Shown one piece after another: positions 35,105-42,921 of a DNA stretch of 64,000 nt. The notes under the pieces are model-generated. The model saw only the letters and a program-made list of their open reading frames with translations. It did not search any database and was not told where the DNA came from. The stretch spans positions 2,356,001 through 2,420,000 of the forward strand of contig CP049016.1 in the NCBI GenBank assembly GCA_004376055.2, given 5' to 3'. A program made the translations under genes and the position numbers. Position 1 is the first letter of the stretch, and every line of letters starts with the position of its first letter. The DNA comes from Nitrospirales bacterium LBB_01. Lineage in GTDB: Bacteria; Nitrospirota; Thermodesulfovibrionia; Thermodesulfovibrionales; Magnetobacteriaceae.

Positions 35105-35908
35105 TTAAAGTTTTTTTATTTCATCTTTTATTATTTTTTCTATAATTTTATATTGAAAATCATGTAAGCAATTACTTATTTCAGTCATAGTTGTATTAAT
35201 ATCTGTATTATCTCTTTTATGTCCAATCTCGTTTCTAAGCCTTGTATAAATAGTTTCTTTTTTCGTAGGTTTATCTGGCCTATTTGTTTGTTCAGTCTCT
35301 GGTGCTATATCTAATATTTTTTTATCTGTTATAGTCTGATTTTTATCACCAGTTATAATCAACATGATTTGATAAAAAAGTAAAAAACGTGATAAGGGAT
35401 CATTTATTCCAAAAGCTGCTCTGTAAATTCTTAATATACTTTGCAGTTCTCCAGATGTATTAATACATTTTTTTGTATTAAGTTTGATTTCTTCAATGTC
35501 GCCTTCATTTAATTTCTTATCACCTACTATCAGCTCTGAACTCAAAGAGAATGAAGGTAATATTGCAGATAAATTTCCTCCTTCCCCAGGTCGAGGTGTT
35601 AAACTATGTGCTAATTTTCTTTCATTAACAACTTTACCCCCAGCATGGAAACATAACATATCAAACATGCAGTCTTTTAAAGATTCGCTAATTTCATCTG
35701 CTAGTTCTAAGGATACTGTCGGACCAAATTCAAATCTCATTACATAGTGATTTTTTTTAGATTCATTCTCTGTGTTCTTTTCAAAGACAATTTCAGTAAT
35801 ATTATATTGTCCTATCTCTATAGAGAGGTTTTCAAAAGATATCCCCTGCATTTCAAACGTATATGTTACTGAAGCGCCTGGATATGGATTTAAGTCTGAG
35901 TCACACAC
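35105..35908 (-). CDS. AT-rich protein with a HEPN-like C-terminal RNxxxH motif
   Basis: The 267-residue protein has no N-terminal domain I recognise. Its helical C-terminal half (about 150-267) contains YTRLRNEIGHKRDN, an R-N-x3-H motif such as is found in HEPN RNases and their relatives, placed before a final helix rich in charged residues as in that superfamily. HEPN proteins often serve in toxin-antitoxin or phage defence. The gene is strongly AT-rich, stands alone between unrelated genes, and is likely acquired. The call rests on one motif and helical content, so it is tentative. Confidence 0.5.
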   Translation of the reverse strand: MCDSDLNPYPGASVTYTFEMQGISFENLSIEIGQYNITEIVFEKNTENESKKNHYVMRFEFGPTVSLELADEISESLKDCMFDMLCFHAGGKVVNERKLAHSLTPRPGEGGNLSAILPSFSLSSELIVGDKKLNEGDIEEIKLNTKKCINTSGELQSILRIYRAAFGINDPLSRFLLFYQIMLIITGDKNQTITDKKILDIAPETEQTNRPDKPTKKETIYTRLRNEIGHKRDNTDINTTMTEISNCLHDFQYKIIEKIIKDEIKKL

Positions 35909-35954
35909 GATTTATCCTTATTTATATAATATCACTTTCTAAACGCTGACTTGT

Positions 35955-37394
35955 CTATTGTTCATCTCTAAATGTACTGGCTATTGAAATAAACACCCTT
36001 TCAAGGGCAATGAACGCATCCGTAACATCGGGGTCAAAATGGCTGCCTCGTCCTTTTATGATAATTTCTTTAGCAACGTCGTGAGAAAAAGCGTCCTTAT
36101 AAACACGCTTTGTGATAAGGGCGTCATAGACATCGGCAAGCGCCATGAGACGCCCGGAAATAGGAATATTTTCTCCTTTAAGTCCAAGAGGGTAGCCGGA
36201 GCCATCCCACTTTTCATGGTGACAGTAGACAATCTCCTTTGCTATGTCCAAAAATGAGTTGTAACCGATTGTCATCTCTGCCTTTAAGAGCGCATCTCTG
36301 CCTAAGACCGTGTGCATTTTCATCTCCTGAAATTCCTCATCGGTGAGCTTACCGTTTTTAAGAAGTATTGCGTCCCGAATTCCCACCTTGCCTATATCAT
36401 GAAGTGGAGCGGATTTGTACAAAAGCTCGATAGTCTCATCTGAGAGGTACTCGGAAAATCTGTGGTTATTTTTCAGAAACAAAGCAAGCTCTCTGATGTA
36501 TCTTTGAGTGCGAAGAATATGCACACCTGTATCATTGTCCCTCGTCTCGGCAAGGCTTGCCAACGACAAAATGGTAACATCACGGGTTTTCTGTAATTCT
36601 TCTGTTCGTTCCCTTAGCTTTTCTATCATCTTGTTGGAATACGTGGCCATAACTCCAAACTCGTCATTGGTGCTTACAACTACTTTTTGGTTTAAATCAC
36701 CGTTAGCCACTGCCTCAAGCACATTGTTCTCAATATCGAAGAACAGTTTAAGATTTGTAGTATGCGAAATTATTAGGTTAATGTTTTCAATGAGAATAAT
36801 CACTACAACGAATGCGGTTTCAACCAATACTTTCTTTGTAAAAATAGAACTAACTGACTCTGTATTGTTCGAAAACAGGTCAAAATTCCGTTGAATAATC
36901 AAAAAGACAACAAGCATCATAAATAACATATTTAAAGTGGCAGCAATGATTATTTTTGTGGTAAGCTGCATAAAATCATCGGTAACGTCTATATCTTTTC
37001 CGGTTTGCTTTATCTCATGATTTATAATTCTCTCCCTTTCAAGCCCAAGATCAATGGCAGCATAAAAACCAAGAGTCAATGCGCCAACGAGGATTTTTAA
37101 ACCGCTTCCAACCGGAAAACCATAAACATAGAAGTTATATATTGCAACACTCAGTGCTGAGAGTACAAAAAAAACGTAGTCAAGAGCAATCTGGCGCTTC
37201 AACTGGGAAATGAACTTGCGGCCTAAGAAGCCGTATTTCAATAAGATTTTTCTAAGAAGAAACACTGTTCCTAAAGACACCGTAAACAACAGCAAGCGTT
37301 TTGAAATATCAACCTCGGCGCAGAAAGGACAAACTCGTGCGCTATAAACGCTCAATATTACAGCTGCCAACGCATAGTGAACTGCCGCTCTCAT
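35955..37394 (-). CDS. Membrane HD-GYP cyclic-di-GMP phosphodiesterase
   Basis: The 479-residue protein has several membrane helices in its first 210 residues, a HAMP-like segment (about 210-260, NVLEAVANGDLNQKVVVSTN) and a C-terminal HD-GYP domain (about 275-460) with HDIGKVGI, the HHEKWDGSGYPLGL GYP motif and ALADVYDALITKRVYK. HD-GYP enzymes hydrolyse cyclic di-GMP. The input signal is unknown. Confidence 0.92.
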   Translation of the reverse strand: MRAAVHYALAAVILSVYSARVCPFCAEVDISKRLLLFTVSLGTVFLLRKILLKYGFLGRKFISQLKRQIALDYVFFVLSALSVAIYNFYVYGFPVGSGLKILVGALTLGFYAAIDLGLERERIINHEIKQTGKDIDVTDDFMQLTTKIIIAATLNMLFMMLVVFLIIQRNFDLFSNNTESVSSIFTKKVLVETAFVVVIILIENINLIISHTTNLKLFFDIENNVLEAVANGDLNQKVVVSTNDEFGVMATYSNKMIEKLRERTEELQKTRDVTILSLASLAETRDNDTGVHILRTQRYIRELALFLKNNHRFSEYLSDETIELLYKSAPLHDIGKVGIRDAILLKNGKLTDEEFQEMKMHTVLGRDALLKAEMTIGYNSFLDIAKEIVYCHHEKWDGSGYPLGLKGENIPISGRLMALADVYDALITKRVYKDAFSHDVAKEIIIKGRGSHFDPDVTDAFIALERVFISIASTFRDEQ

Positions 37395-37518
37395 TGTATC
37401 TTAAAAATCTCCCTAAACTTTATCTATGTGTAATTTATCTTAAATCACAGGTAGTTAGGGTAATATAGCACAAAGGGTGTTAAGTTAACAATTTACTGAC
37501 CAGCTCTGACAATAACAG

Positions 37519-37548
37519 TTGTTTTTTCAGGCATGATCGGAGTATGAT
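37519..37548 (+). promoter_or_regulatory. Possible promoter of the toxin-antitoxin pair
   Basis: TTGTTT (37519-37524) and TATGAT (37543-37548) are separated by 18 bases, and the antitoxin ribosome binding site AGGAGGTG follows at 37571. Confidence 0.4.
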
Positions 37549-37584
37549 AATAGAACCGTAGCTTTAGAAAAGGAGGTGTTTTGA

Positions 37585-37794
37585 TTGCAGCAGGTTCTTT
37601 TAGAGGTAGATGAGAGTATTTACGATAATGTTCTATGGTTTTTGAATCAATTGCCAAAAGATAAAATTGAGATAATAGATGACACGTCTTTCTCTGAAGA
37701 TGACAGAGTTGCATATGAAAAAGCATTAGGAGAAATGAGGGCAAAAGAGACCATATCTTTTGATCAACTCAAGAAAGAATTACTTGATGTATGA
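37585..37794 (+). CDS. Antitoxin of a RelBE/ParDE-like pair
   Basis: The 69-residue acidic protein begins at a TTG six bases after AGGAGGTG (another in-frame-free TTG is close by). It has MQQVLLEVDESIYDNVLWFL, a helical middle and FDQLKKELLDV at the end, like small antitoxins. Its stop overlaps the toxin start by six bases in another frame. It would bind the toxin and repress the promoter. Confidence 0.8.
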   Translation: MQQVLLEVDESIYDNVLWFLNQLPKDKIEIIDDTSFSEDDRVAYEKALGEMRAKETISFDQLKKELLDV

Positions 37795-38047
37795 AATCCA
37801 CTTTTCAAAGGATGTTTATAAATTCATAAAATCAAAAGATATTAAATTCAAAGAGAATGTGTTGAACATTTTTAACAAATTAGCAGAAGGTTCTCAAGGT
37901 AATATGTTGGACACCAAACCATTGCGCGGGTTAAAAAAACATTACAGACTACGAGTGGGGAGATATAGATTTTTGTATGAAGTTAATGATGATAGTTCAT
38001 ATATTCTTGTTTATAAAGCTGATGTTAGAGGCAGTGTGTATAAATAA
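37787..38047 (+). CDS. RelE/ParE-family toxin
   Basis: The 86-residue basic protein MYEIHFSKDVYKFIKS... has the RelE/ParE form: an N-terminal strand, two helices, and a beta sheet with KPLRGLKKHYRLRVGRYRFLYEV, then the final ILVYKADVRGSVYK. It probably inhibits translation as an mRNA interferase. The ATG at 37787 overlaps the antitoxin end. Confidence 0.88.
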   Translation: MYEIHFSKDVYKFIKSKDIKFKENVLNIFNKLAEGSQGNMLDTKPLRGLKKHYRLRVGRYRFLYEVNDDSSYILVYKADVRGSVYK

Positions 38048-38126
38048 GAAAAAACTTTATAGGCTGCCTCATCACTGTTTTAAACATATTCAAATCGGCA
38101 TATCACATATAGTGACTTTATAAAAC

Positions 38127-38852
38127 ATGGCTAATCCTCTGATAGTGTGTATAGGCGGGGCGTATAGCGGCTCCGGAAAAACATCGCTTGCCGTAGAGCT
38201 GTTAAAAAACTTGAAAGGCAGCTGGGCTGCGATAAAATATACAAAGACGTCCTTTTATACATCAGTTACTGATGCTGCTGACCTCATACATCAGGAAAGT
38301 AAAGACTCCACATTGCTTTTAAAAGCAGGCGCAGTTGCCGTAAAGTGGGTACAGTCACCGTACAGCACACTTGATGAAGCTCTGAGGTTTGCAATGTTTG
38401 ACTTTCCACAGGTTAACGGAATTATTATCGAGGGGAACAGTCCACTGGATTTTGTAAAACCCGATATTACTATCTTTCTAATGGGGGCTGATACAGGACG
38501 ATTTAAGGAAACGGCGGAGAAGTTTTTTGAAAAATCTGATATTGCCGTTGTGTTTCAAACATCTGAGGACTATCATAAAATAAAACAATGGCCGGAGGGG
38601 ATGAAAACTTGTACGGCTTCAGTATATAATAGTGGAGAGCCGAATTTTGATGAATGTACAAAAATGATTATGGAAACAATGAAAACTAAAGAAATGCAAA
38701 AGAGACTGCTTGAGAGAGTAACCGATGGCAGGGTCTCCTGTGCTTCGGCAAGAGCCTTAGCAGAGGAGCTGGAGATACCATATAAAGAGTTAGGAGCAGA
38801 GGCTGACAAGCTTAATGTTAAAATAAAGAGCTGCGATTTAGGATGTTTTTAA
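38127..38852 (+). CDS. MobB-like P-loop GTPase
   Basis: The 241-residue protein has a Walker A loop (GAYSGSGKTSLAVELL, residues about 10-25), GIIIEGNSPLDF, and a helical C-terminal part with Cys residues at the very end (CDLGCF). The N-terminal 165 residues resemble MobB, which helps molybdenum cofactor maturation. It stands in front of ccsA and hemA, an arrangement that may be conserved in related bacteria; no other molybdopterin gene is close. Substrate uncertain. Confidence 0.65.
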   Translation: MANPLIVCIGGAYSGSGKTSLAVELLKNLKGSWAAIKYTKTSFYTSVTDAADLIHQESKDSTLLLKAGAVAVKWVQSPYSTLDEALRFAMFDFPQVNGIIIEGNSPLDFVKPDITIFLMGADTGRFKETAEKFFEKSDIAVVFQTSEDYHKIKQWPEGMKTCTASVYNSGEPNFDECTKMIMETMKTKEMQKRLLERVTDGRVSCASARALAEELEIPYKELGAEADKLNVKIKSCDLGCF

Positions 38853-39665
38853 GTGATTATAGCATTTGAATTAGCCCTGACCTGTTATTTCATATCAACA
38901 ATTCTTGGCGTGCTTGAGTTGGTGAGGGGAACAAAGGCAACCTCGCGCGGCATGATGGTTTTTGCCGTTTCCGGTTTTACTCTTCACACGCTGGCCATAC
39001 TCTTGCGCTTTATTTATGGCGGTCATATGCCGGTAGCGAACCTTCATGAGGCAGCCTCGTTGTTTGCATGGAGTGTGGTCATTATATTTTTCATTATAGA
39101 GATTAAGTACAGAGTCGGTTTGCTAGGTGCATTTATCTTGCCACTAGCATTTATTTTAATGCTATCCTCCTCTATTCTCCCAAGAGAAATAAACCCTCTG
39201 AGCCCTGTGCTCAGAAGTTCATGGCTGTGGATTCACACACTGCTGGCTTTTACCGGAGACGCCGCCTTTGCGGTGGCTTGCGGCATAGGGGTTATGTATT
39301 TGATTCAAGAGCATTTTGTTAAAGCCAAGAAATTGGGCGGCCTCTTTCACCGTCTGCCAAGTCTCCGAGTGCTTGACGAGGTCAACTACAGACTGATAAC
39401 CATCGGGTTTCCCCTGCTTACGCTTGCCATTATAACAGGGGCCGTATGGGCAGAGGGGGTGTGGGGAACGTTTTGGAGATGGGACCCGAAAGAGGTCTGG
39501 TCGCTGATTACATGGTTTTTCTATGCACTCATAATACATCTCAGAATTACTGCTGGTTGGCATGGTAAACGCTCTGCAATAATGTCAGTGGCAGGATTTA
39601 TAGCTGTCTTGTTTACATTTTTTGGTGTAAGCATACTTTTAAAATCAATACACGAGTTTAAATGA
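38853..39665 (+). CDS. ccsA: CcsA/HemX-like cytochrome c assembly membrane protein
   Basis: The 270-residue protein starts with GTG directly after the MobB-like stop. It has about eight membrane helices and the tryptophan-rich WGTFWRWDPKEVWSLITW motif that marks CcsA/CcmF haem handling proteins. It could carry haem to the apocytochrome ligation site, or act as a HemX-type regulator of HemA, whose gene overlaps by four bases. Confidence 0.88.
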   Translation: MIIAFELALTCYFISTILGVLELVRGTKATSRGMMVFAVSGFTLHTLAILLRFIYGGHMPVANLHEAASLFAWSVVIIFFIIEIKYRVGLLGAFILPLAFILMLSSSILPREINPLSPVLRSSWLWIHTLLAFTGDAAFAVACGIGVMYLIQEHFVKAKKLGGLFHRLPSLRVLDEVNYRLITIGFPLLTLAIITGAVWAEGVWGTFWRWDPKEVWSLITWFFYALIIHLRITAGWHGKRSAIMSVAGFIAVLFTFFGVSILLKSIHEFK

Positions 39666-40930
39666 GCATCCTGGTAGTTGGTCTTAACCACAAAACAGCA
39701 GATGTTGACGTCAGGGAAAAGATCGCCTTCGCTGCCGATGAGATACCCACGGGGTTAAGCACCCTCAAGGGTATAACCGGCGTAGATGAGGCCGTGATAT
39801 TGTCAACTTGTAACCGAGTAGAAATCTACCTAAGCGGCGGTGATACCGATAAAATATCGGCTGGCGTTAAGGACTACTTTACGGGGCTCCGCAACATAGA
39901 GCGGGAAAAACTTGAGGCGGCACTTTACATGCGAGGAGACTATGACGGAGTGCGTCACATATTTCGTGTTGCCTCCAGTCTGGACTCTATGGTTTTAGGA
40001 GAACCGCAGATACTGGGTCAGCTTAAAGGCGCATTTGACCTTGCACTAAAGAATTCCTCATCGGGAATCATTTTAAATAAACTGATGAAAAAAGCTATAT
40101 CGGTAGCTAAACGGGTGCGCACAGAGACAAAAGTAGCGGAAAATGCCGTCTCAATAGGATATGCTGCGGTGGAGCTGGCTAAGAAGATTTTTGGAGAGCT
40201 CTCGGATAAAGTATTTATGCTGCTTGGAGCCGGTGAGATGGCAGAGTTGGCGGCAAAGCATTTAACCGGATTTGGCGTAAAAGAGGTTATAGTAGCCAAC
40301 CGGACTTACGAAAGAGGATGTGCTCTTGCAGAGGAGTTTTCAGGCAGAGCGATAGAGTTTTCAGAGTTTAAACGAGAACTGACCAAAGCTGATATCGTAA
40401 TCTGTTCTACCGGAGCGCCCTCCTATGTTTTGAATAAGCATGATATGGAAAAAATAATGAAAGACCGGAAACAGCGTTCCGTTTTTATAATAGATATTTC
40501 AGTCCCGCGCAATATTGACCCTGCCGTAAACGATATTGATAACGTTTACCTTTACGACATAGATGATCTTCAGGGGGTGGTGGATACCAACCTCAATGAA
40601 AGACAAAGGGAGGCTCTTAAGGCTGAGGAAATTGTTAAAGAAGAGGTCGATGTATTTTTTAAATGGATGCAGTCACTTGACGCTGTTCCAACCATAGTGG
40701 CACTGAGAAAAACAGCCGGGGATATCCGGGATGAGGAACTGACAAAACTCTTTAACAAACTGGATGGTCTTGGTGAAAAGGAAAAGAAATCCATAGAGTT
40801 GATGGCCTCAGCTATTGTCAATAAACTTATTCACCCGCCTACTGTTGCCCTTAAAAGCGACGACGAAGACCGTGACATTCTTATCGCCGCCGTAAGACGA
40901 TTATATGGCATTAATGGAGATATGAAGTAG
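39662..40930 (+). CDS. hemA: Glutamyl-tRNA reductase
   Basis: The 422-residue protein has the catalytic ILSTCNRVEIYLS (nucleophile Cys near residue 50), the MVLGEPQILGQLK motif, the NADPH-binding LLGAGEMAELAAKHL and the C-terminal dimerisation helix. It reduces glutamyl-tRNA to glutamate-1-semialdehyde, the first step of haem and other tetrapyrroles by the C5 pathway. Confidence 0.97.
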   Translation: MSILVVGLNHKTADVDVREKIAFAADEIPTGLSTLKGITGVDEAVILSTCNRVEIYLSGGDTDKISAGVKDYFTGLRNIEREKLEAALYMRGDYDGVRHIFRVASSLDSMVLGEPQILGQLKGAFDLALKNSSSGIILNKLMKKAISVAKRVRTETKVAENAVSIGYAAVELAKKIFGELSDKVFMLLGAGEMAELAAKHLTGFGVKEVIVANRTYERGCALAEEFSGRAIEFSEFKRELTKADIVICSTGAPSYVLNKHDMEKIMKDRKQRSVFIIDISVPRNIDPAVNDIDNVYLYDIDDLQGVVDTNLNERQREALKAEEIVKEEVDVFFKWMQSLDAVPTIVALRKTAGDIRDEELTKLFNKLDGLGEKEKKSIELMASAIVNKLIHPPTVALKSDDEDRDILIAAVRRLYGINGDMK

Positions 40931-41316
40931 CAGAGGAAACTAAAAATGTCGGGGAGGTAGGGCACATAAGGCAGTTAGAGGTATTAGCACAACTCATGGA
41001 TTTGCAGGAAAGCGTATGTAAGGAGGTAAGCAAAATGGCTTTGGTGTATGATATAGAAAGGGATGTCAGGTACAAGCAGGGAATGGAAAAGGGGATTGAA
41101 AGAGGGATTGAGAAGGGGTTGTTTGAAGGCAAGCGAGAAGGGTTACTTGAGGGTATTGAGTTAGGACTTGAACTCAAATATGGTTTAGCCGGACTTGAAA
41201 TAATGAATGTAGTCAGGGCTATAAACTCTATAGATAAACTTGAAGAGTTCAAAAATCTTATCAAAAGTTCCGGCTCAGTGGATGAATTGGAGGAGTTTTT
41301 GGGGAAGAGCGTGTAA
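40930..41316 (+). pseudogene. Truncated Rpn/transposase-associated-like gene remnant
   Basis: The ORF with an ATG at 40996 encodes 106 residues, but the same frame is open upstream to the end of hemA and reads VGEVGHIRQLEVLAQL before that ATG, so a longer protein seems to have lost its front. The remaining part has a charged helical repeat (GMEKGIERGIEKGLFEGKRE) and ends with VDELEEFLGKS, the type of C-terminal tail found in Rpn (PD-(D/E)XK) family transposase-like nucleases. It may be non-functional, or a short protein starting at 40996. A likely terminator follows. Confidence 0.6.
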
Positions 41317-41323
41317 GTATTTA

Positions 41324-41351
41324 GGGATGGCGCCATGACGCCACCCCTTTT
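41324..41351 (+). terminator. Probable rho-independent terminator
   Basis: The arms gggatggcg and cgccacccc (one mismatch) flank the loop ccatga and are followed by tttt. It ends the plus-strand hemA unit before the convergent AhpD-like gene. Confidence 0.55.
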
Positions 41352-41358
41352 ACCGATT

Positions 41359-41378
41359 CGTCAGGCTAAAGCCTGACG
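41359..41378. other. Perfect hairpin between convergent genes
   Basis: cgtcaggc-taaa-gcctgacg forms a perfect eight-base stem. It has no T-run on either side, so it may be a small dispersed palindrome or an attenuating structure for the minus-strand transcript ending nearby. Confidence 0.5.
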
Positions 41379-41407
41379 CAACTGGCACTGCACACTTTGA
41401 GCGGTCT

Positions 41408-41935
41408 TTACTCTTTTTCAACCTTAAACGTGTCTATTATAATATCCGCTGCAGCATTATTGGCTCCATGAATTACAGCGTCTAATATATCCTGATCGCT
41501 CCAGCCCAAATTACGCAGCTCATCTACATCACCGCCATCGACGGAACGAGGATTCTTTACAGCCTTTAGCACAAACAGAAGCAATGCCTTTTCCTTTTCG
41601 GGAAGAGGCGCTTTCTTAGGGTCTTTTATCGTCTCATTAAGAACGTCTGCTCCTATTCCGCTTTGTATCAACATGTTTTTGTTAAAATCAATACAATACA
41701 CACAGTTTGTACCCACAGACACAAGCATCCTGACAAAAGCCAAAAACCCCATACTCAGAGTTGGATGATTCATGAAGTATCCCATTACATTGGACTGAAC
41801 TTCAAAAAGTGTGGGAGTCACAGCATATAGCTGATAAACATTTGGAACTCTCCCCAACCTTTCTTTAGTTGCCGCAAAAATCTCTGCTGTTTTACCGGCT
41901 GCCTCCTCAGGTTTTACGGTTTTAATTAACGGCAT
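41408..41935 (-). CDS. AhpD-like carboxymuconolactone decarboxylase family protein
   Basis: The 175-residue helical protein has RVPNVYQLYAVTPTLFEVQ at the front and the CxxC motif NCVYCIDFNKNML near residue 87. In AhpD-type peroxidases a His follows three residues after the second Cys; here this is Asn, so the classic proton relay is changed. It starts on the stop of the TusA-like gene and is probably under the same operators and TetR regulator. A thiol-based redox role is likely. Confidence 0.85.
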   Translation of the reverse strand: MPLIKTVKPEEAAGKTAEIFAATKERLGRVPNVYQLYAVTPTLFEVQSNVMGYFMNHPTLSMGFLAFVRMLVSVGTNCVYCIDFNKNMLIQSGIGADVLNETIKDPKKAPLPEKEKALLLFVLKAVKNPRSVDGGDVDELRNLGWSDQDILDAVIHGANNAAADIIIDTFKVEKE

Positions 41936-42180
41936 TATAGACCTCCCTTTTTTTCGATGTAGAAGGATACAGTACGTCCTTCTTCTTTTGTTTCTCTAAG
42001 TTCATGACCAAGTCTGCTTATAAGAGCAGGAATGTCATTCTTTGCCCCCATATCTGTTGAAATTACTTTCAACACCTGTCCAACAGCAATACCATCAATA
42101 CCCTTTTTTGTCTGTATTACCGGCGCCGGACAACTCATCCCCGTACAGTCAACTGTTTTTGATACCTGTAGTTCCGTCAT
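41935..42180 (-). CDS. TusA-like sulfur carrier protein
   Basis: The 81-residue protein has the TusA motif CTGMSCPAPVI with the catalytic Cys in the CPxP element (about residues 10-20) and GQVLKVISTDMGAKNDIPAL, typical of SirA/TusA/DsrE-partner proteins that carry persulfide sulfur. The ATG at 42180 follows AGGAGG; the frame opens upstream at 42213. With the next gene, a redox protein, it forms a small operon. Confidence 0.9.
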   Translation of the reverse strand: MTELQVSKTVDCTGMSCPAPVIQTKKGIDGIAVGQVLKVISTDMGAKNDIPALISRLGHELRETKEEGRTVSFYIEKKGGL

Positions 42181-42211
42181 AACCTTAACCTCCTGTAAAT
42201 GCCTTAACTCC

Positions 42212-42259
42212 ATACCTACTGGTAGGTACTGTTATATTAGCACATACCAACTGGTATGT
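42212..42259. promoter_or_regulatory. Tandem palindromic operators of the tusA-ahpD operon
   Basis: Two similar palindromes lie between tetR and the TusA-like gene. The second, acatacc-aact-ggtatgt (42242-42259), is perfect; the first, atacc-tact-ggtaggta (42212-42228), is close to it. They share the pattern ATACC-NACT-GGTA, with a further half-site ggggtatgt just right. The divergence of arms and the size are typical of TetR-family operators, and tetR lies beside them. Confidence 0.7.
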
Positions 42260-42281
42260 CAAGGGGTATGTGAAAAAAATT

Positions 42282-42902
42282 TTATGCCCTCAGTGAGTTG
42301 ATGTAGTTTTCAATCTGAGCAGTGCAACGGATAAAAATCTCCATAGAGTTACTCTTTTTAGCAGTGGTGATACAACCCTCAAGGCAGGACAATAAGAACA
42401 TGGCCGCATCCATGGAATTCAAGTCTTTCCTTACTTGCCCTTTTGCTATAGCCTGCTCTATGATTTCAGTTAATATGTCCTGCCAGTCATTGAAATGGTT
42501 TTCTAAAATCCTTGCAAAATCCTTATCTATTGGAGACATCTCCTGAATGAGGTTATTCAAGGGGCAGCCGTGTTTGATCTCAAAAACCTTGCAATGTTCA
42601 AAAACAATGGTTGGAAGGTTTTTAATGTGGCTGATAAGCGCTGAGAGCGGATCCGGCTGTTTCAAGAGCGGCAGTTCCCAGTACTGTTTAAGGAAAACTG
42701 ACATGGTTTCAGAAATAGCAGCGAGAGCAAGTTCCTTTTTGGATTTAAAATAGTGATACAGGGCACCCTTAGTAAATCCAGATTTTTCAATTATTCTGTT
42801 TAAAGAAGCGCCTTGGTAGCCGTTAAGGTAAATTTCTTCAAATGCGGCATCTAAAATCCTTCTTCTTGTATCTTGGTCGTGTTGTTTTGTTTCGGTGCTC
42901 AT
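42282..42902 (-). CDS. TetR-family transcriptional regulator
   Basis: The 206-residue protein has an N-terminal HTH (about 10-57) with RRRILDAAFEEIYLNGYQGA and FTKGALYHYFKSKKELALA, and a helical ligand domain. It is similar to repressors with C-terminal TetR_C-type domains that answer to small electrophiles. It is likely to repress the TusA-like/AhpD-like operon through the palindromes just downstream. Confidence 0.92.
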   Translation of the reverse strand: MSTETKQHDQDTRRRILDAAFEEIYLNGYQGASLNRIIEKSGFTKGALYHYFKSKKELALAAISETMSVFLKQYWELPLLKQPDPLSALISHIKNLPTIVFEHCKVFEIKHGCPLNNLIQEMSPIDKDFARILENHFNDWQDILTEIIEQAIAKGQVRKDLNSMDAAMFLLSCLEGCITTAKKSNSMEIFIRCTAQIENYINSLRA

Positions 42903-42921
42903 AAGTACTGTCTATTATAGC

